64,000 nucleotides of DNA from an uncultured Lachnospiraceae bacterium (GCA_947626505.1 CANQSN010000001.1:62001-126000), one strand, 5' to 3'; positions 1 to 9,156 are shown, counted from the stretch's first letter. The notes: generated by a model not told the origin, from the letters alone. Made by a program: numbers and translations.

Positions 1-546
1 TTGATTATGTTGATGGCAGTTAAGACAGCCCCTGATACCATGACTGATGAAGAGGTGGTAAGCAGAGCCAAGGAATTGGGAATGGTAGAGGGAAGTCAGT
101 CAGATGCTGCCATTGATGCATTATTTGACAGTACTGAAGAAACAGAAAATGATAAAAATAAAGATAATTCAGATAAAGCTGTTGATTCAACTACAACTGA
201 AGGGGACACAACAAGTAAGCAGGTTACTACAGAGGCGGCGACTACAGAAGCTGCAACAACAGAAACTGCGACTACAGAAGCTGCAACAACGGAGGTTAAA
301 AAAAACTCCAAAGATGACAAAAAAAAACCTGATGACGACAGTAAGGTGACAATTACTATTACAAGGGGAATGTATTCTGAGAGGGTGTCGGAGGCTCTTG
401 CCGCAAAGGGCGTGATTGATGATGCGGCGGCTTTTAACAAGTATCTTGAGTCGAATGGATATGCTGATAGCTTGGTGGTTGGCACATATACATTGAAAAA
501 GGGAGAGGATTACAGTTCGGTTGTGGCAAAGATTACAGGACATTAA
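1..546 (+). CDS. Probable C-terminal part of a small MltG/YceG-like protein with a Thr/Glu/Ala-rich linker (may be 5'-truncated by the window edge)
   Basis: ORF open to window start; C-terminal TITITRGMYSERVSEALAAKGVIDDAAAFNKYLESNGYADSLVVGTYTLKKGEDYSSVVAKITG resembles the N-lobe of YceG-like domains; low-complexity TTEAATTEA linker. Confidence 0.5.
   Translation: MIMLMAVKTAPDTMTDEEVVSRAKELGMVEGSQSDAAIDALFDSTEETENDKNKDNSDKAVDSTTTEGDTTSKQVTTEAATTEAATTETATTEAATTEVKKNSKDDKKKPDDDSKVTITITRGMYSERVSEALAAKGVIDDAAAFNKYLESNGYADSLVVGTYTLKKGEDYSSVVAKITGH
226..297 (+). repeat. In-frame 15-nt tandem repeat (ACT ACA GAA GCT GCA) encoding TTEAA units
   Basis: Four imperfect tandem copies plus a partial copy read directly in the sequence. 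Confidence 0.8.
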
Positions 547-579
547 AAAATGCTTACAATGTTTTATAGGATATAAAAA

Positions 580-624
580 GTATGGGCATGTAGGAAATTT
601 TTTCTTGCATGCCCATATATTTTG
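580..624 (+). terminator. Rho-independent-like terminator upstream of rpsB
   Basis: TATGGGCATG...GCATGCCCATATATTTTG stem-loop. Confidence 0.6.
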
Positions 625-735
625 TGATATACTACCCTAGGTAAAAAATAAACACGCATCCGGTTTGACGGGATGGTGCCTTATAAGGTTACCCGGAATA
701 AGGTTGCGGAAGTAAAAACCAGGAGGTATTTTTAA
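625..735 (+). promoter_or_regulatory. rpsB promoter and structured 5' leader (candidate S2 autoregulatory leader)
   Basis: AT-rich promoter-like region, then GCATCCggtttgacgGGATG and CCTTATAAGG hairpins before the RBS AGGAGG; no covariation evidence available. Confidence 0.4.
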
Positions 736-1470
736 ATGAGCGTTATTTCAATGAAACAGTTACTTGAGGCGGGTGTTCATTTTGGACATCAAACAAGAAG
801 ATGGAATCCTAAAATGGCTCCATACATTTACACAGAGCGTAATGGAATCTACATTATTGATTTGCAGAAGTCTGTTGGCAAGGTGGATGATGCATATAAT
901 GCAGTAAAGGATTGTGTGGCTGATGGAGGTAAGATTCTTTTTGTAGGTACTAAAAAGCAGGCGCAGGATTCTATTAAGTCTGAAGCAGAGAGATGCGGTA
1001 TGTTCTATGTCAACCAGAGATGGCTTGGTGGAATGTTGACTAATTTTAAAACTATTCAGACACGTATTGCCACATTGAAGAAGTATGAGGCAATGGAGGC
1101 AGACGGAACATTTGACGTACTTCCTAAGAAGGAAGTTATTGAGATTCGTAAGCAGATGGATAAGTTGGAGAGAAATCTTGGCGGTATAAAGGATATGAAA
1201 GAGATTCCTGATATGATTTTTGTTGTTGATCCGCGCAAGGAAAGAATCTGTATTCAGGAGGCACATTCACTTGGTATTACTTTGGTTGGTATTGCAGATA
1301 CAAACTGCGATCCTGAAGAGCTGGATTATGTAATCCCGGGTAATGATGATGCAATTAGGGCTGTTAAGTTGATTGTTTCCAAGATGGCGGATGCGGTTAT
1401 AGAAGCAAATCAGGGTATGGATGCTGAATCCGCAGAGGAAGAAGACATGGAAGTAGAGGAAGAAGCTTAA
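736..1470 (+). CDS. rpsB: 30S ribosomal protein S2
   Basis: [44 protein letters not shown] is characteristic of S2. Confidence 0.98.
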   Translation: MSVISMKQLLEAGVHFGHQTRRWNPKMAPYIYTERNGIYIIDLQKSVGKVDDAYNAVKDCVADGGKILFVGTKKQAQDSIKSEAERCGMFYVNQRWLGGMLTNFKTIQTRIATLKKYEAMEADGTFDVLPKKEVIEIRKQMDKLERNLGGIKDMKEIPDMIFVVDPRKERICIQEAHSLGITLVGIADTNCDPEELDYVIPGNDDAIRAVKLIVSKMADAVIEANQGMDAESAEEEDMEVEEEA

Positions 1471-1498
1471 TATTGTTTTTGCATTTGCATAGATGATA

Positions 1499-1536
1499 CG
1501 AAAAGGGCTTTGTTCTACGGGACAGAGTCCTTTTTT
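1499..1536 (+). terminator. Intergenic terminator/attenuator between rpsB and tsf
   Basis: AAAAGGGCTTTGT tctacggg ACAGAGTCCTTTTTT stem (with G-U pairs) followed by U tract. Confidence 0.65.
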
Positions 1537-1582
1537 GAGAATGATTTTATATTAAATTTATATTTTGAGGAGGTATTTAGAA

Positions 1583-2488
1583 ATGGCTGTTTCAGCAAAG
1601 GAAGTAAAAGAGTTAAGAGAGATGACTGGTGCAGGTATGATGGATTGTAAGAAGGCGTTGACTGCAACAGATGGAGATATGGATAAGGCAGTTGAGTGGC
1701 TGCGTGAGAATGGTCTTGCAAAGGCTGCTAATAAAGCAAACCGAATTGCGGCAGAGGGTGTGGTAACTACTATTGTTTCTGATGATTGCAAGAAGGCAGT
1801 TATTGTAGAGGTTAATTCTGAGACAGACTTTGTGGCAAAGAATGAGAAATTTTTGGATTATGTAAATAAAGTTGCAGCACAGATTTTGGAGAGTGACGCA
1901 GCGGATATAGATGCATTTATGCAGGAGCCCGGTGTTGCAGACGAGCTTGCTAATATGACTGCTACCATCGGTGAGAAGTTAAGCATTCGCCGGTTTGAGA
2001 AAATTGTTACTGACGGTATGGTGGTTTCTTATATTCATGCAGGAGGCAGAATTGGCGTTTTAGTTGAGGCGGATACTGATTCTTCAAGTGATGAAATAAA
2101 GGAAGAATTGAAGAATATAGCTATGCAGGCAGCAGCTATGAATCCACAGTATGTTTCAAGGGATGAAGTTGATCAGGAATATATTGAGAAGGAGACGGAG
2201 ATTCTTACTGCAGAGGCTAAGAAGGAAAAACCGGATGCCAATGATAAGATTATTGATGGTATGGTTAAGGGACGTATCAACAAAGAGCTAAAAGAAATTT
2301 GTCTGTTAGATCAAGTATATGTTAAGGCAGAGGACGGTAAACAGACAGTTTCAAAGTATGTTGAGCAGGTTGCTAAGGAGAATGGCTGCAGGCTTGCTGT
2401 CAAAAAGTTTATTCGCTTTGAAACCGGAGAGGGAATGGAGAAAAAGAACGAGGACTTTGCTGCTGAGGTTGCCGCTCAGATGAAATAA
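1583..2488 (+). CDS. tsf: Translation elongation factor Ts
   Basis: MAVSAKEVKELREMTGAGMMDCKKALTATDGDMDKAVEWLRENG; ATG at 1583 preceded by GGAGG. Confidence 0.98.
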   Translation: MAVSAKEVKELREMTGAGMMDCKKALTATDGDMDKAVEWLRENGLAKAANKANRIAAEGVVTTIVSDDCKKAVIVEVNSETDFVAKNEKFLDYVNKVAAQILESDAADIDAFMQEPGVADELANMTATIGEKLSIRRFEKIVTDGMVVSYIHAGGRIGVLVEADTDSSSDEIKEELKNIAMQAAAMNPQYVSRDEVDQEYIEKETEILTAEAKKEKPDANDKIIDGMVKGRINKELKEICLLDQVYVKAEDGKQTVSKYVEQVAKENGCRLAVKKFIRFETGEGMEKKNEDFAAEVAAQMK

Positions 2489-2515
2489 TCCGGACTATTG
2501 AAAAATAGAGGATTT

Positions 2516-2556
2516 ATCCCCATAAACGCTGATGGATACGGTGTTTATGGGGATTT
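2516..2556 (+). terminator. Terminator downstream of tsf
   Basis: ATCCCCATAAAC gctgatggatacg GTGTTTATGGGGATTTTAT inverted repeat. Confidence 0.7.
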
Positions 2557-2615
2557 TATATGCAGACGTTTGAAATTTTTTGAGATGTGGATATTCTATA
2601 AATAATTACAGTTTG

Positions 2616-2647
2616 AGGACAGATGACATTGGTTATCTGTCCTTTTA
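2616..2647 (+). terminator. Second terminator-like hairpin upstream of trpB2
   Basis: AGGACAGAT gacattggtt ATCTGTCCTTTT. Confidence 0.65.
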
Positions 2648-2774
2648 AATTGCGCATAGAATTGTGAATAGTAACAATTAATACGTTTATTATTAAATTT
2701 CTTAGTGAAATATTTACAATAAAGTTAGTTCATGTTAAAATTATAAAGTAAATATGTGTAAAAAGGAGATAGCT

Positions 2775-4145
2775 ATGAGTGAGAATAATATTCCATATAA
2801 GATTTATTTAGAGGAAAGCGAGATGCCGAGGAATTGGTATAATGTGCGTGGAGATATGAAGAATAAACCGGCTCCGCTGCTTAATCCGGCTACTTTGAAG
2901 CCTATGACAGCCAAAGAGCTTGGAGCTGTGTTCTGTGATGAGCTTGTTCAACAGGAGTTGGATAATGATAACTGTTATATTCCTATTCCTGAGGAGATTC
3001 GAGATTTCTATAAGATGTACCGTCCGTCGCCACTGGTGAGAGCATATTGTTTAGAGAAGAAGCTTGGTACTCCCGCAAAGATTTATTATAAATTTGAGGG
3101 TAACAATACAAGCGGCAGCCATAAGCTTAATTCTGCTATTGCGCAGGCATATTATGCGAAAAAGCAGGGACTTAAGGGCGTGACTACAGAAACCGGAGCA
3201 GGTCAGTGGGGGACAGCGCTTTCGATGGCATGTTCTTATTTTGATTTGGACTGTAAGGTGTATATGGTAAAGGTGTCCTATGAACAAAAACCTTTTAGAC
3301 GAGAAGTGATGAGGACATATGGCGCCAGCGTGACGCCATCGCCTTCTGAGTCAACCGAGGTGGGAAGAAGGATTTTAGAGAAGCATCCCGGAACTACAGG
3401 TAGTCTTGGCTGCGCCATTTCAGAAGCAGTGGAGGCAGCAACTAGTACAGAAGGGTATCGCTATGTGTTGGGAAGCGTGCTTAATCAGGTATTATTGCAC
3501 CAGTCGGTGATTGGTATGGAAACAAAGGCGGCTCTTGATAAATATAATATTAAGCCTGATATGATTATTGGATGCGCCGGAGGCGGTTCTAATCTGGGAG
3601 GATTGATTTCACCATTTATGGGTGAGAAGCTTCGCGGCGAGGCGGATTATCAGATTATTGCAGTGGAGCCGGCTTCATGTCCTAGCCTGACAAGAGGAAA
3701 GTATGCATATGATTTCTGCGATACCGGTATGGTATGCCCGCTGGCTAAGATGTATACTCTTGGCAGTAATTTTATTCCTTCTGCTAACCATGCAGGCGGA
3801 TTGCGTTATCATGGCATGAGCAGCACATTGTCGCAGTTATATGCAGATGGTTTGATGGAGGCAAGAAGCGTAGAGCAAACTGCAGTTTTCGATGCCGCTA
3901 CGCAATTTGCAAGAGTAGAGGGAATACTTCCTGCACCGGAGAGCGCTCACGCAATAAGGGTTGCTATTGACGAGGCTGTAAAGTGCAAGGAGACAGGAGA
4001 AGACAAGACGATAGTATTCGGACTCACCGGAACAGGTTACTTTGATATGGTGGCTTATCAGAAGTATAACGATGGTGAAATGAGCGACTATATTCCAACT
4101 GATGCAGAGCTTGAAGCAAGCTTTGCAACATTGCCGAAAGTTTGA
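2775..4145 (+). CDS. trpB: TrpB-like pyridoxal-phosphate enzyme (TrpB2-type tryptophan synthase beta subunit)
   Basis: EGNNTSGSHKLNSAIAQAYYAKKQGLKGVTTETGAGQWGTALSMA PLP-Lys motif and GCAGGGSNLGG; long N-terminal extension typical of TrpB2; no trpA nearby. Confidence 0.92.
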   Translation: MSENNIPYKIYLEESEMPRNWYNVRGDMKNKPAPLLNPATLKPMTAKELGAVFCDELVQQELDNDNCYIPIPEEIRDFYKMYRPSPLVRAYCLEKKLGTPAKIYYKFEGNNTSGSHKLNSAIAQAYYAKKQGLKGVTTETGAGQWGTALSMACSYFDLDCKVYMVKVSYEQKPFRREVMRTYGASVTPSPSESTEVGRRILEKHPGTTGSLGCAISEAVEAATSTEGYRYVLGSVLNQVLLHQSVIGMETKAALDKYNIKPDMIIGCAGGGSNLGGLISPFMGEKLRGEADYQIIAVEPASCPSLTRGKYAYDFCDTGMVCPLAKMYTLGSNFIPSANHAGGLRYHGMSSTLSQLYADGLMEARSVEQTAVFDAATQFARVEGILPAPESAHAIRVAIDEAVKCKETGEDKTIVFGLTGTGYFDMVAYQKYNDGEMSDYIPTDAELEASFATLPKV

Positions 4146-4180
4146 TTATTCAAGACTCGCTTGCGAGTATTGGCGCAAAC
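4146..4180. repeat. Copy A of a 35-nt palindromic dispersed element
   Basis: TTATTCAAGACTCGCTTGCGAGTATTGGCGCAAAC; core ACTCGCTTGCGAGT; inverted near-copy at 6661-6695. Confidence 0.75.
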
Positions 4181-4260
4181 TGTACATATAAAAATGTAGA
4201 ATCTATAAGGGGTTAGTAATGTAGCAGGATAAAATCGCATTTATTAAGGGAAGGGATATT

Positions 4261-6012
4261 ATGACACATAAAGAAAAAGCGGAACAACTGTTACACCAGC
4301 AATATCACTGCTCTCAGGCGTTGTTTGGGGCATTTGCAGGTGATTTTGGATTGGATTTGAAAACTGCATTTAAAATAAGCACATGCTTTGGCGGAGGAAT
4401 GCGTCAGGGAGGAACCTGCGGCTGCATTACAGCGGCTATGCTGGTTCTTGGTATGGCGTTAGGCTTTTATGATTCCCAAGACAGGGAGCAGGAGATATAT
4501 GGCAATCAGAAGACAAATGAATTTATAAAACGGTTTACGGAACAGATGGATGGTAATATATACTGTCGTGATATTCTTGGAAAGGACATTTCTAAACCTC
4601 AGGATATGGCTGTTATTCGTAAAGAAGGATTGATTTTACAAAAATGCCCGAAAGCTATGAGCATAAGCATAGAGATATTAGAGGAAATGCTGGAGGATAA
4701 CCTTAAATATGTCGCTGAGAGCAGTATAAATATGGAGGATATTCCTGAAAATGACGAGCTTCAGATGTTAATAAAGAGGATAAGTAAGATTAACCGTTTT
4801 AGACGTAATGTTAATGCGCTGCTATTTTCTTCGTCTAAAAAAATTGCGTTTATACAGTTTGATATCCGCAAGTTTAAGATTGTCAACGACTTATATGGAG
4901 AAAAATTCGGCGATGAGGTTCTGGATTTTATTATCCATAAGCTAAAGGAATGCTGCAACGATAACCAGTATTTTGTTCATCTCCGCAGTGATGTTTTTAT
5001 GATTGTGACAGAGTATGACAGCGAGGAAGAGGTTATACAATTTATACATAATTTAGACCAGAGCATAAGCTGCTTTAAGGATGTTAAGCTGCAGATGTCT
5101 TACGGTGTATACACAGTTACCGATATGGACATGGAGCTTAGGCAGATGGAAGATCGGGCGGCTATGGCAAGAAAAACTGTTAAGAATAATATTTTAACAA
5201 ATATTTTATTTTATAAAGATCAGTTTAAGGATATTTTATATAACCGCAGATTTATTGAGCAGAATATCCAGACCGCCATTACAGACCGCCAGTTTATGAT
5301 GTATCTTCAACCAAAGTATAGTATTACTCAAAATAAAATTATAGGAGCGGAGGCTTTGGTGAGATGGAAACATCCGGAGAGAGGAATGATTTACCCTAAT
5401 CAATTTATCCCCATTATTGAGGAAAACGGTTACGTGAGAAAGGTGGATTATTATATATGGGAGGAAGCGTGTCGTTTCATTAAAAAGTGCGAGAAATGGG
5501 GAATTATGAATTGTCCGATTTCTGTAAATGTATCAAGGATTCATCTAAGTGACAATGAATGCGTTGACGTTCTTGCCAATATGATTGAGAGGTACGACAT
5601 TACAAAGGAGCTTTTAGAGCTGGAGATTACAGAGACAGCAGATGACCAGCAGATTAGCAGGAAAGCGTTGCAGTTGAAGGAAGAAGGCTTTAAGCTTCTT
5701 ATGGATGATTTTGGAAGCGGTTACTCTTCTTTGAATATTCTTTTGGAGACACCGTTTGATGTTATTAAACTTGATAAAAAGTTTATTGAAAATATGCTGG
5801 TGTCAGTCAAGGGAATGATGATTTTGGAGCATGTTGTTATGATGGCAAACCGGTTAAAGCTGGAGATTTTGGCAGAAGGTGTGGAAACAAGAGAGCAGGT
5901 AGAGCTGCTTAAACGGATTGGCTGCGACCATGTGCAGGGTTATTACTATGCAAAACCTATGCCGGAGGAGGAGTTTTTTGAATTATTGAGGGAGCAGAAT
6001 AAGGCTGTTTAA
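4261..6012 (+). CDS. C_GCAxxG_C_C domain - degenerate GGDEF - EAL fusion (predicted c-di-GMP phosphodiesterase)
   Basis: N-term CSQALFGAFAGDFGL...STCFGGGMRQGGTCGCITAAM; middle FDIRKFKIVNDLYGEKFGDEVLDFII with RSDVF in place of GGDEF; C-term GAEALVRWKHPERG...VNVSRIH...ELEITE...LMDDFGSGYSSL...IKLDKKFI...ILAEGVET...VQGYYYAKPM. Confidence 0.9.
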   Translation: MTHKEKAEQLLHQQYHCSQALFGAFAGDFGLDLKTAFKISTCFGGGMRQGGTCGCITAAMLVLGMALGFYDSQDREQEIYGNQKTNEFIKRFTEQMDGNIYCRDILGKDISKPQDMAVIRKEGLILQKCPKAMSISIEILEEMLEDNLKYVAESSINMEDIPENDELQMLIKRISKINRFRRNVNALLFSSSKKIAFIQFDIRKFKIVNDLYGEKFGDEVLDFIIHKLKECCNDNQYFVHLRSDVFMIVTEYDSEEEVIQFIHNLDQSISCFKDVKLQMSYGVYTVTDMDMELRQMEDRAAMARKTVKNNILTNILFYKDQFKDILYNRRFIEQNIQTAITDRQFMMYLQPKYSITQNKIIGAEALVRWKHPERGMIYPNQFIPIIEENGYVRKVDYYIWEEACRFIKKCEKWGIMNCPISVNVSRIHLSDNECVDVLANMIERYDITKELLELEITETADDQQISRKALQLKEEGFKLLMDDFGSGYSSLNILLETPFDVIKLDKKFIENMLVSVKGMMILEHVVMMANRLKLEILAEGVETREQVELLKRIGCDHVQGYYYAKPMPEEEFFELLREQNKAV

Positions 6013-6017
6013 GAGTT

Positions 6018-6281
6018 GTGGGAGAGATGCTTATGGATTCAAATGAAGATATTACATTTACGTATTCCTCTGTTTTGGCAAAGGAGGGCAAGCCCTATAT
6101 ATCCGTCATGTTTGAGCGCGGAGCTGACAGGGCGGATGCTTCAATCCCTTCATGCAAGGTTACAAACAGCCGAGGTTTTTCGGAGGAGGAAGTTGAGCAA
6201 TTAGAACAGTATCTTAAAGAAAATAAAAATAATATTATAGAAAAAGCAAAAGGAATTACAGGGATTACGCATTGGTTTTAG
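6018..6281 (+). CDS. Small conserved hypothetical protein
   Basis: 87-aa ORF immediately downstream of the EAL gene; in-frame ATG alternatives at 6027 and 6033. Confidence 0.6.
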   Translation: MGEMLMDSNEDITFTYSSVLAKEGKPYISVMFERGADRADASIPSCKVTNSRGFSEEEVEQLEQYLKENKNNIIEKAKGITGITHWF

Positions 6282-6353
6282 TATATGTAAGATTGTAATT
6301 CCAGATAAAATATCAGTATATTTAGAGAATTAAATATAAGGAGTGTATAAATT

Positions 6354-6557
6354 ATGGAAAAAGTTTTATTGGAGGATTTATTAGTAACAGACATTATAGC
6401 AGTCGGTCAGGAGGTTGAGCTTTATATAGCAAGTTACTCTAAGGACTGTGCATTTAAGGGGGACGTCAATAAGATACCTGAGGGATATGGGAATTTTACT
6501 GTAACAGGATTAAGGGCTAAGGATAATGTAATTAAAATTAGGATTAAAGTATTTTAG
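6354..6557 (+). CDS. Small hypothetical protein (67 aa)
   Basis: ORF with upstream AAGGAG RBS. Confidence 0.6.
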   Translation: MEKVLLEDLLVTDIIAVGQEVELYIASYSKDCAFKGDVNKIPEGYGNFTVTGLRAKDNVIKIRIKVF

Positions 6558-6660
6558 CAAAAAGGATTGCGATAAATATCATAAACAAGCTGTTTTCCTA
6601 TATGAAAGCAGCTTATATTTTTTTACTGCTAAGACGCAGCTACGTATTATTTGCATGTGG

Positions 6661-6695
6661 GCTTGCGCCAAGACTCGCAAGCGAGTTTTGAATAA
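6661..6695. repeat. Copy B (inverted) of the 35-nt palindromic dispersed element
   Basis: Reverse complement TTATTCAAAACTCGCTTGCGAGTCTTGGCGCAAGC matches 4146-4180 at 32 of 35 positions. Confidence 0.75.
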
Positions 6696-6719
6696 CCCAT
6701 GGAAGGAGAGATATTTAAA

Positions 6720-7124
6720 ATGGAGCAGTATTTGGGAAGTTTTAAAGTTAGAACAAAAAAACACACAGAAATGATTGATATTACAAAGGAGTTAGAGGAT
6801 ATTGTCTGGAAAAGCGGGATAGAGTCGGGAGTTTTGACAGTGTTTATTCCACACACTACAGCAGCGGTAACTATCAATGAAAATGCAGATCCGGATGTGG
6901 TATATGACTTTACAAAGGAGATTGATAAGATTGTTCCATGGGAGGACAATTATCATCATGGCGAAGGTAATTCGGCTGCACATCTTAAAGCAAGCATTAT
7001 GGGATTCTCAGAAAATATAATAATTGAAAAAGGAAGGCTGCTGCTTGGAACGTGGCAGGGAGTCTATTTTCTGGAATATGACGGTCCGCGCTCCAGAACA
7101 GTATATGTTAAGATTATTTATTGA
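6720..7124 (+). CDS. yjbQ: YjbQ family (UPF0047) protein, secondary thiamine-phosphate synthase-like
   Basis: FIPHTTAAVTINENADPDV...NYHHGEGNSAAHLKASIMG...GTWQGVYFLEYDGPRSR. Confidence 0.9.
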   Translation: MEQYLGSFKVRTKKHTEMIDITKELEDIVWKSGIESGVLTVFIPHTTAAVTINENADPDVVYDFTKEIDKIVPWEDNYHHGEGNSAAHLKASIMGFSENIIIEKGRLLLGTWQGVYFLEYDGPRSRTVYVKIIY

Positions 7125-7333
7125 TGGCAGGCTAATAAACGCCAATAGAAAAAATTTTCTGTATTCTTCCGAACTTTTTTAATTTTCGTGACAATAATTA
7201 TATGAAAGGCGCAAGGAAGTTCTTTTTTACATTGGTATATTCTAAAGTAATTAGCGTAATATACGATGTAATTATGACGCCCTGTTTTTGCAGCGACTGC
7301 ACAATCTGTAAGAAGAGACATATTGGAGGCAAC

Positions 7334-7861
7334 ATGCAGAAGGAAGAATTGGAATTAATAATTATGGAATATGGAAATGAGCTGTTCCGCTTTTGTTTAA
7401 AAATATGTATGGACAGGTATGATGCGGAGGAGCTTTATCAGGAAACATTTCTGAAGCTGATGGAGAGTAAAAAAATAATTGACCGGTCAAGAAATCCAAA
7501 AAGCTTTTTGTTTTCTGTTGCTATTGGCATTTTCAAAAACCACAAAAAGAAATACGCTGTGCGCAAAAGGATTGCTCCAATGGAAAGCATTGATCAGACG
7601 CTTATGGAAATATATAGCGAACATGATAATCCTACAGAAAGGGACTGTATAGAACTGCTTACGCTTGTTCAACTTGAGAGGGAAATCTTTCGTTTAGATG
7701 ACAAATACCGGATACCATTGGTTATGTGTTATACAAATGGATTTTCCTATGCTGAGATTGCAGAGGCTTTAAGGATTCCTAAGGGAACGGTAAAGAGCCG
7801 GATATTTAAGGCAAAGGAGATACTTCAGGAAAGATTGGAGGATTGGCGTGATGAAGTTTGA
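7334..7861 (+). CDS. ECF-type RNA polymerase sigma factor
   Basis: Region 2 AEELYQETFLKLMESK...NPKSFLFSVA; region 4 YRIPLVMCYTNGFSYAEIAEALRIPKGTVKSRIFKAKEIL; ATG at 7334 after GGAGG. Confidence 0.92.
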   Translation: MQKEELELIIMEYGNELFRFCLKICMDRYDAEELYQETFLKLMESKKIIDRSRNPKSFLFSVAIGIFKNHKKKYAVRKRIAPMESIDQTLMEIYSEHDNPTERDCIELLTLVQLEREIFRLDDKYRIPLVMCYTNGFSYAEIAEALRIPKGTVKSRIFKAKEILQERLEDWRDEV

Positions 7862-9092
7862 TATGGAAGAAATGTTAAAGAGGACGCTTTGCTGCGATGA
7901 GGAAGTGAGCAGCGAGCTTAATCAAAAATTGATGCGTGAAATAAGAAAGGAGCAAAACATGAAGGATAGGAGACTGTTTGGGAGATTAAGAACGCCAAGA
8001 ATGGCGGTTGCAATAGGGCTTTGCCTTGCATTTTGTACTATTACAGGATATGCCGCTGTAAGATTTTTTACACCCAGCGAGGTGGCGGAGGAAATTGGCG
8101 ATAAAACGCTTGCCAAGGCATTTGAAAGCGAAGATGCGATTTTTATAAATGAAACCCAGAGCTTTAAAGATTTTAAGGTTACATTGCTTGGATTAGTGTC
8201 CGGTAATAATCTTCAGGATTATATGCAGAACAGCGGGAAGTCAAATGAAAGAGAATATGAATTAGGGGAGGGAAGCGAGAGTATTTCCGCAGGATTTTAT
8301 GGAGGCGATGTTAAGGAAACAAATGTTGAAAATGATAAATCCTATGCAGTTGTGGCTGTGGAACGTACAGACGGTAAGCCCATGGATAATGACTCTAATT
8401 TAGTTGATTTGTATGCTTCGCCATATATTGAAGGTGAAAAGCCGTGGGAGGTTAATTGCCATACTTTAGGCGGTGGGTTTAGCGCTGTAATAAAAAATGG
8501 GATACAATATAGGATTGTAGAGTGCAGTAATGTGGAGATTTTTGCGGACCGAACTGTGTATCTCGGCGTGTCAGATGGAAATATTTATAATTCAGAGGCG
8601 TTAATTTATGATGATAAAGAGGGGACATTAAGACGTAATGATGAGTATGACGGTATAAATGCATTGTTTACATTGCCATTTGATAAGAAAAAGGCAGACG
8701 CTAAAAGGGCTGAGCAGGTTCTAAAAGAAATTTATGATATGTGGGAGGCTGACGAAGATGTGAATGCAGAAGCTTCAGACGAAGGAGAGGAAGTATCTGC
8801 TGACAGTGAGGCGCTTTCCAAAGATGAGCTTTCAAAAAATTGGAGGTTGATTTCAGATTCCGTCAAGGTAGTTGAGCCTGATAAAAATAAAATGGTAAAT
8901 TATTCATATGAAGCAAAAAGCGGAAGATCAATAAGCGACAGCGTCGCAATGAAAGCGTTATTTCCGGATAACAAGACGGGTATTAGCGACATGCAGAATT
9001 TCAGCAGTTCTGATAAATCCGACGAATGGGTTGAAATATATGAACTTTTGGAAAATGGCAAAGTTAAAGTATGTATTTATGAAAGAAAATAA
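7851..9092 (+). CDS. Putative membrane-anchored anti-sigma factor
   Basis: Overlaps the sigma gene; short cytosolic N-term, one TM segment (MAVAIGLCLAFCTITGYAAV), large extracytoplasmic domain. Confidence 0.7.
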   Translation: MKFDMEEMLKRTLCCDEEVSSELNQKLMREIRKEQNMKDRRLFGRLRTPRMAVAIGLCLAFCTITGYAAVRFFTPSEVAEEIGDKTLAKAFESEDAIFINETQSFKDFKVTLLGLVSGNNLQDYMQNSGKSNEREYELGEGSESISAGFYGGDVKETNVENDKSYAVVAVERTDGKPMDNDSNLVDLYASPYIEGEKPWEVNCHTLGGGFSAVIKNGIQYRIVECSNVEIFADRTVYLGVSDGNIYNSEALIYDDKEGTLRRNDEYDGINALFTLPFDKKKADAKRAEQVLKEIYDMWEADEDVNAEASDEGEEVSADSEALSKDELSKNWRLISDSVKVVEPDKNKMVNYSYEAKSGRSISDSVAMKALFPDNKTGISDMQNFSSSDKSDEWVEIYELLENGKVKVCIYERK

Positions 9093-9113
9093 AACATGCC
9101 CTCTTTGAATATT

Positions 9114-9156
9114 AAACGGTTCCATGAAATTTATGTTTTTCATGGAACCGTTTTTA
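9114..9156 (+). terminator. Rho-independent terminator
   Basis: AAACGGTTCCATGAAatttatgttTTTCATGGAACCGTTTTTAT. Confidence 0.9.

Noticed and set aside
96-485. 129-aa and 118-aa minus-strand ORFs opposite the first CDS
   Set aside because: Antisense to a repetitive low-complexity linker (VVAASVVAVS, CCSFCSR); no RBS or domain signal
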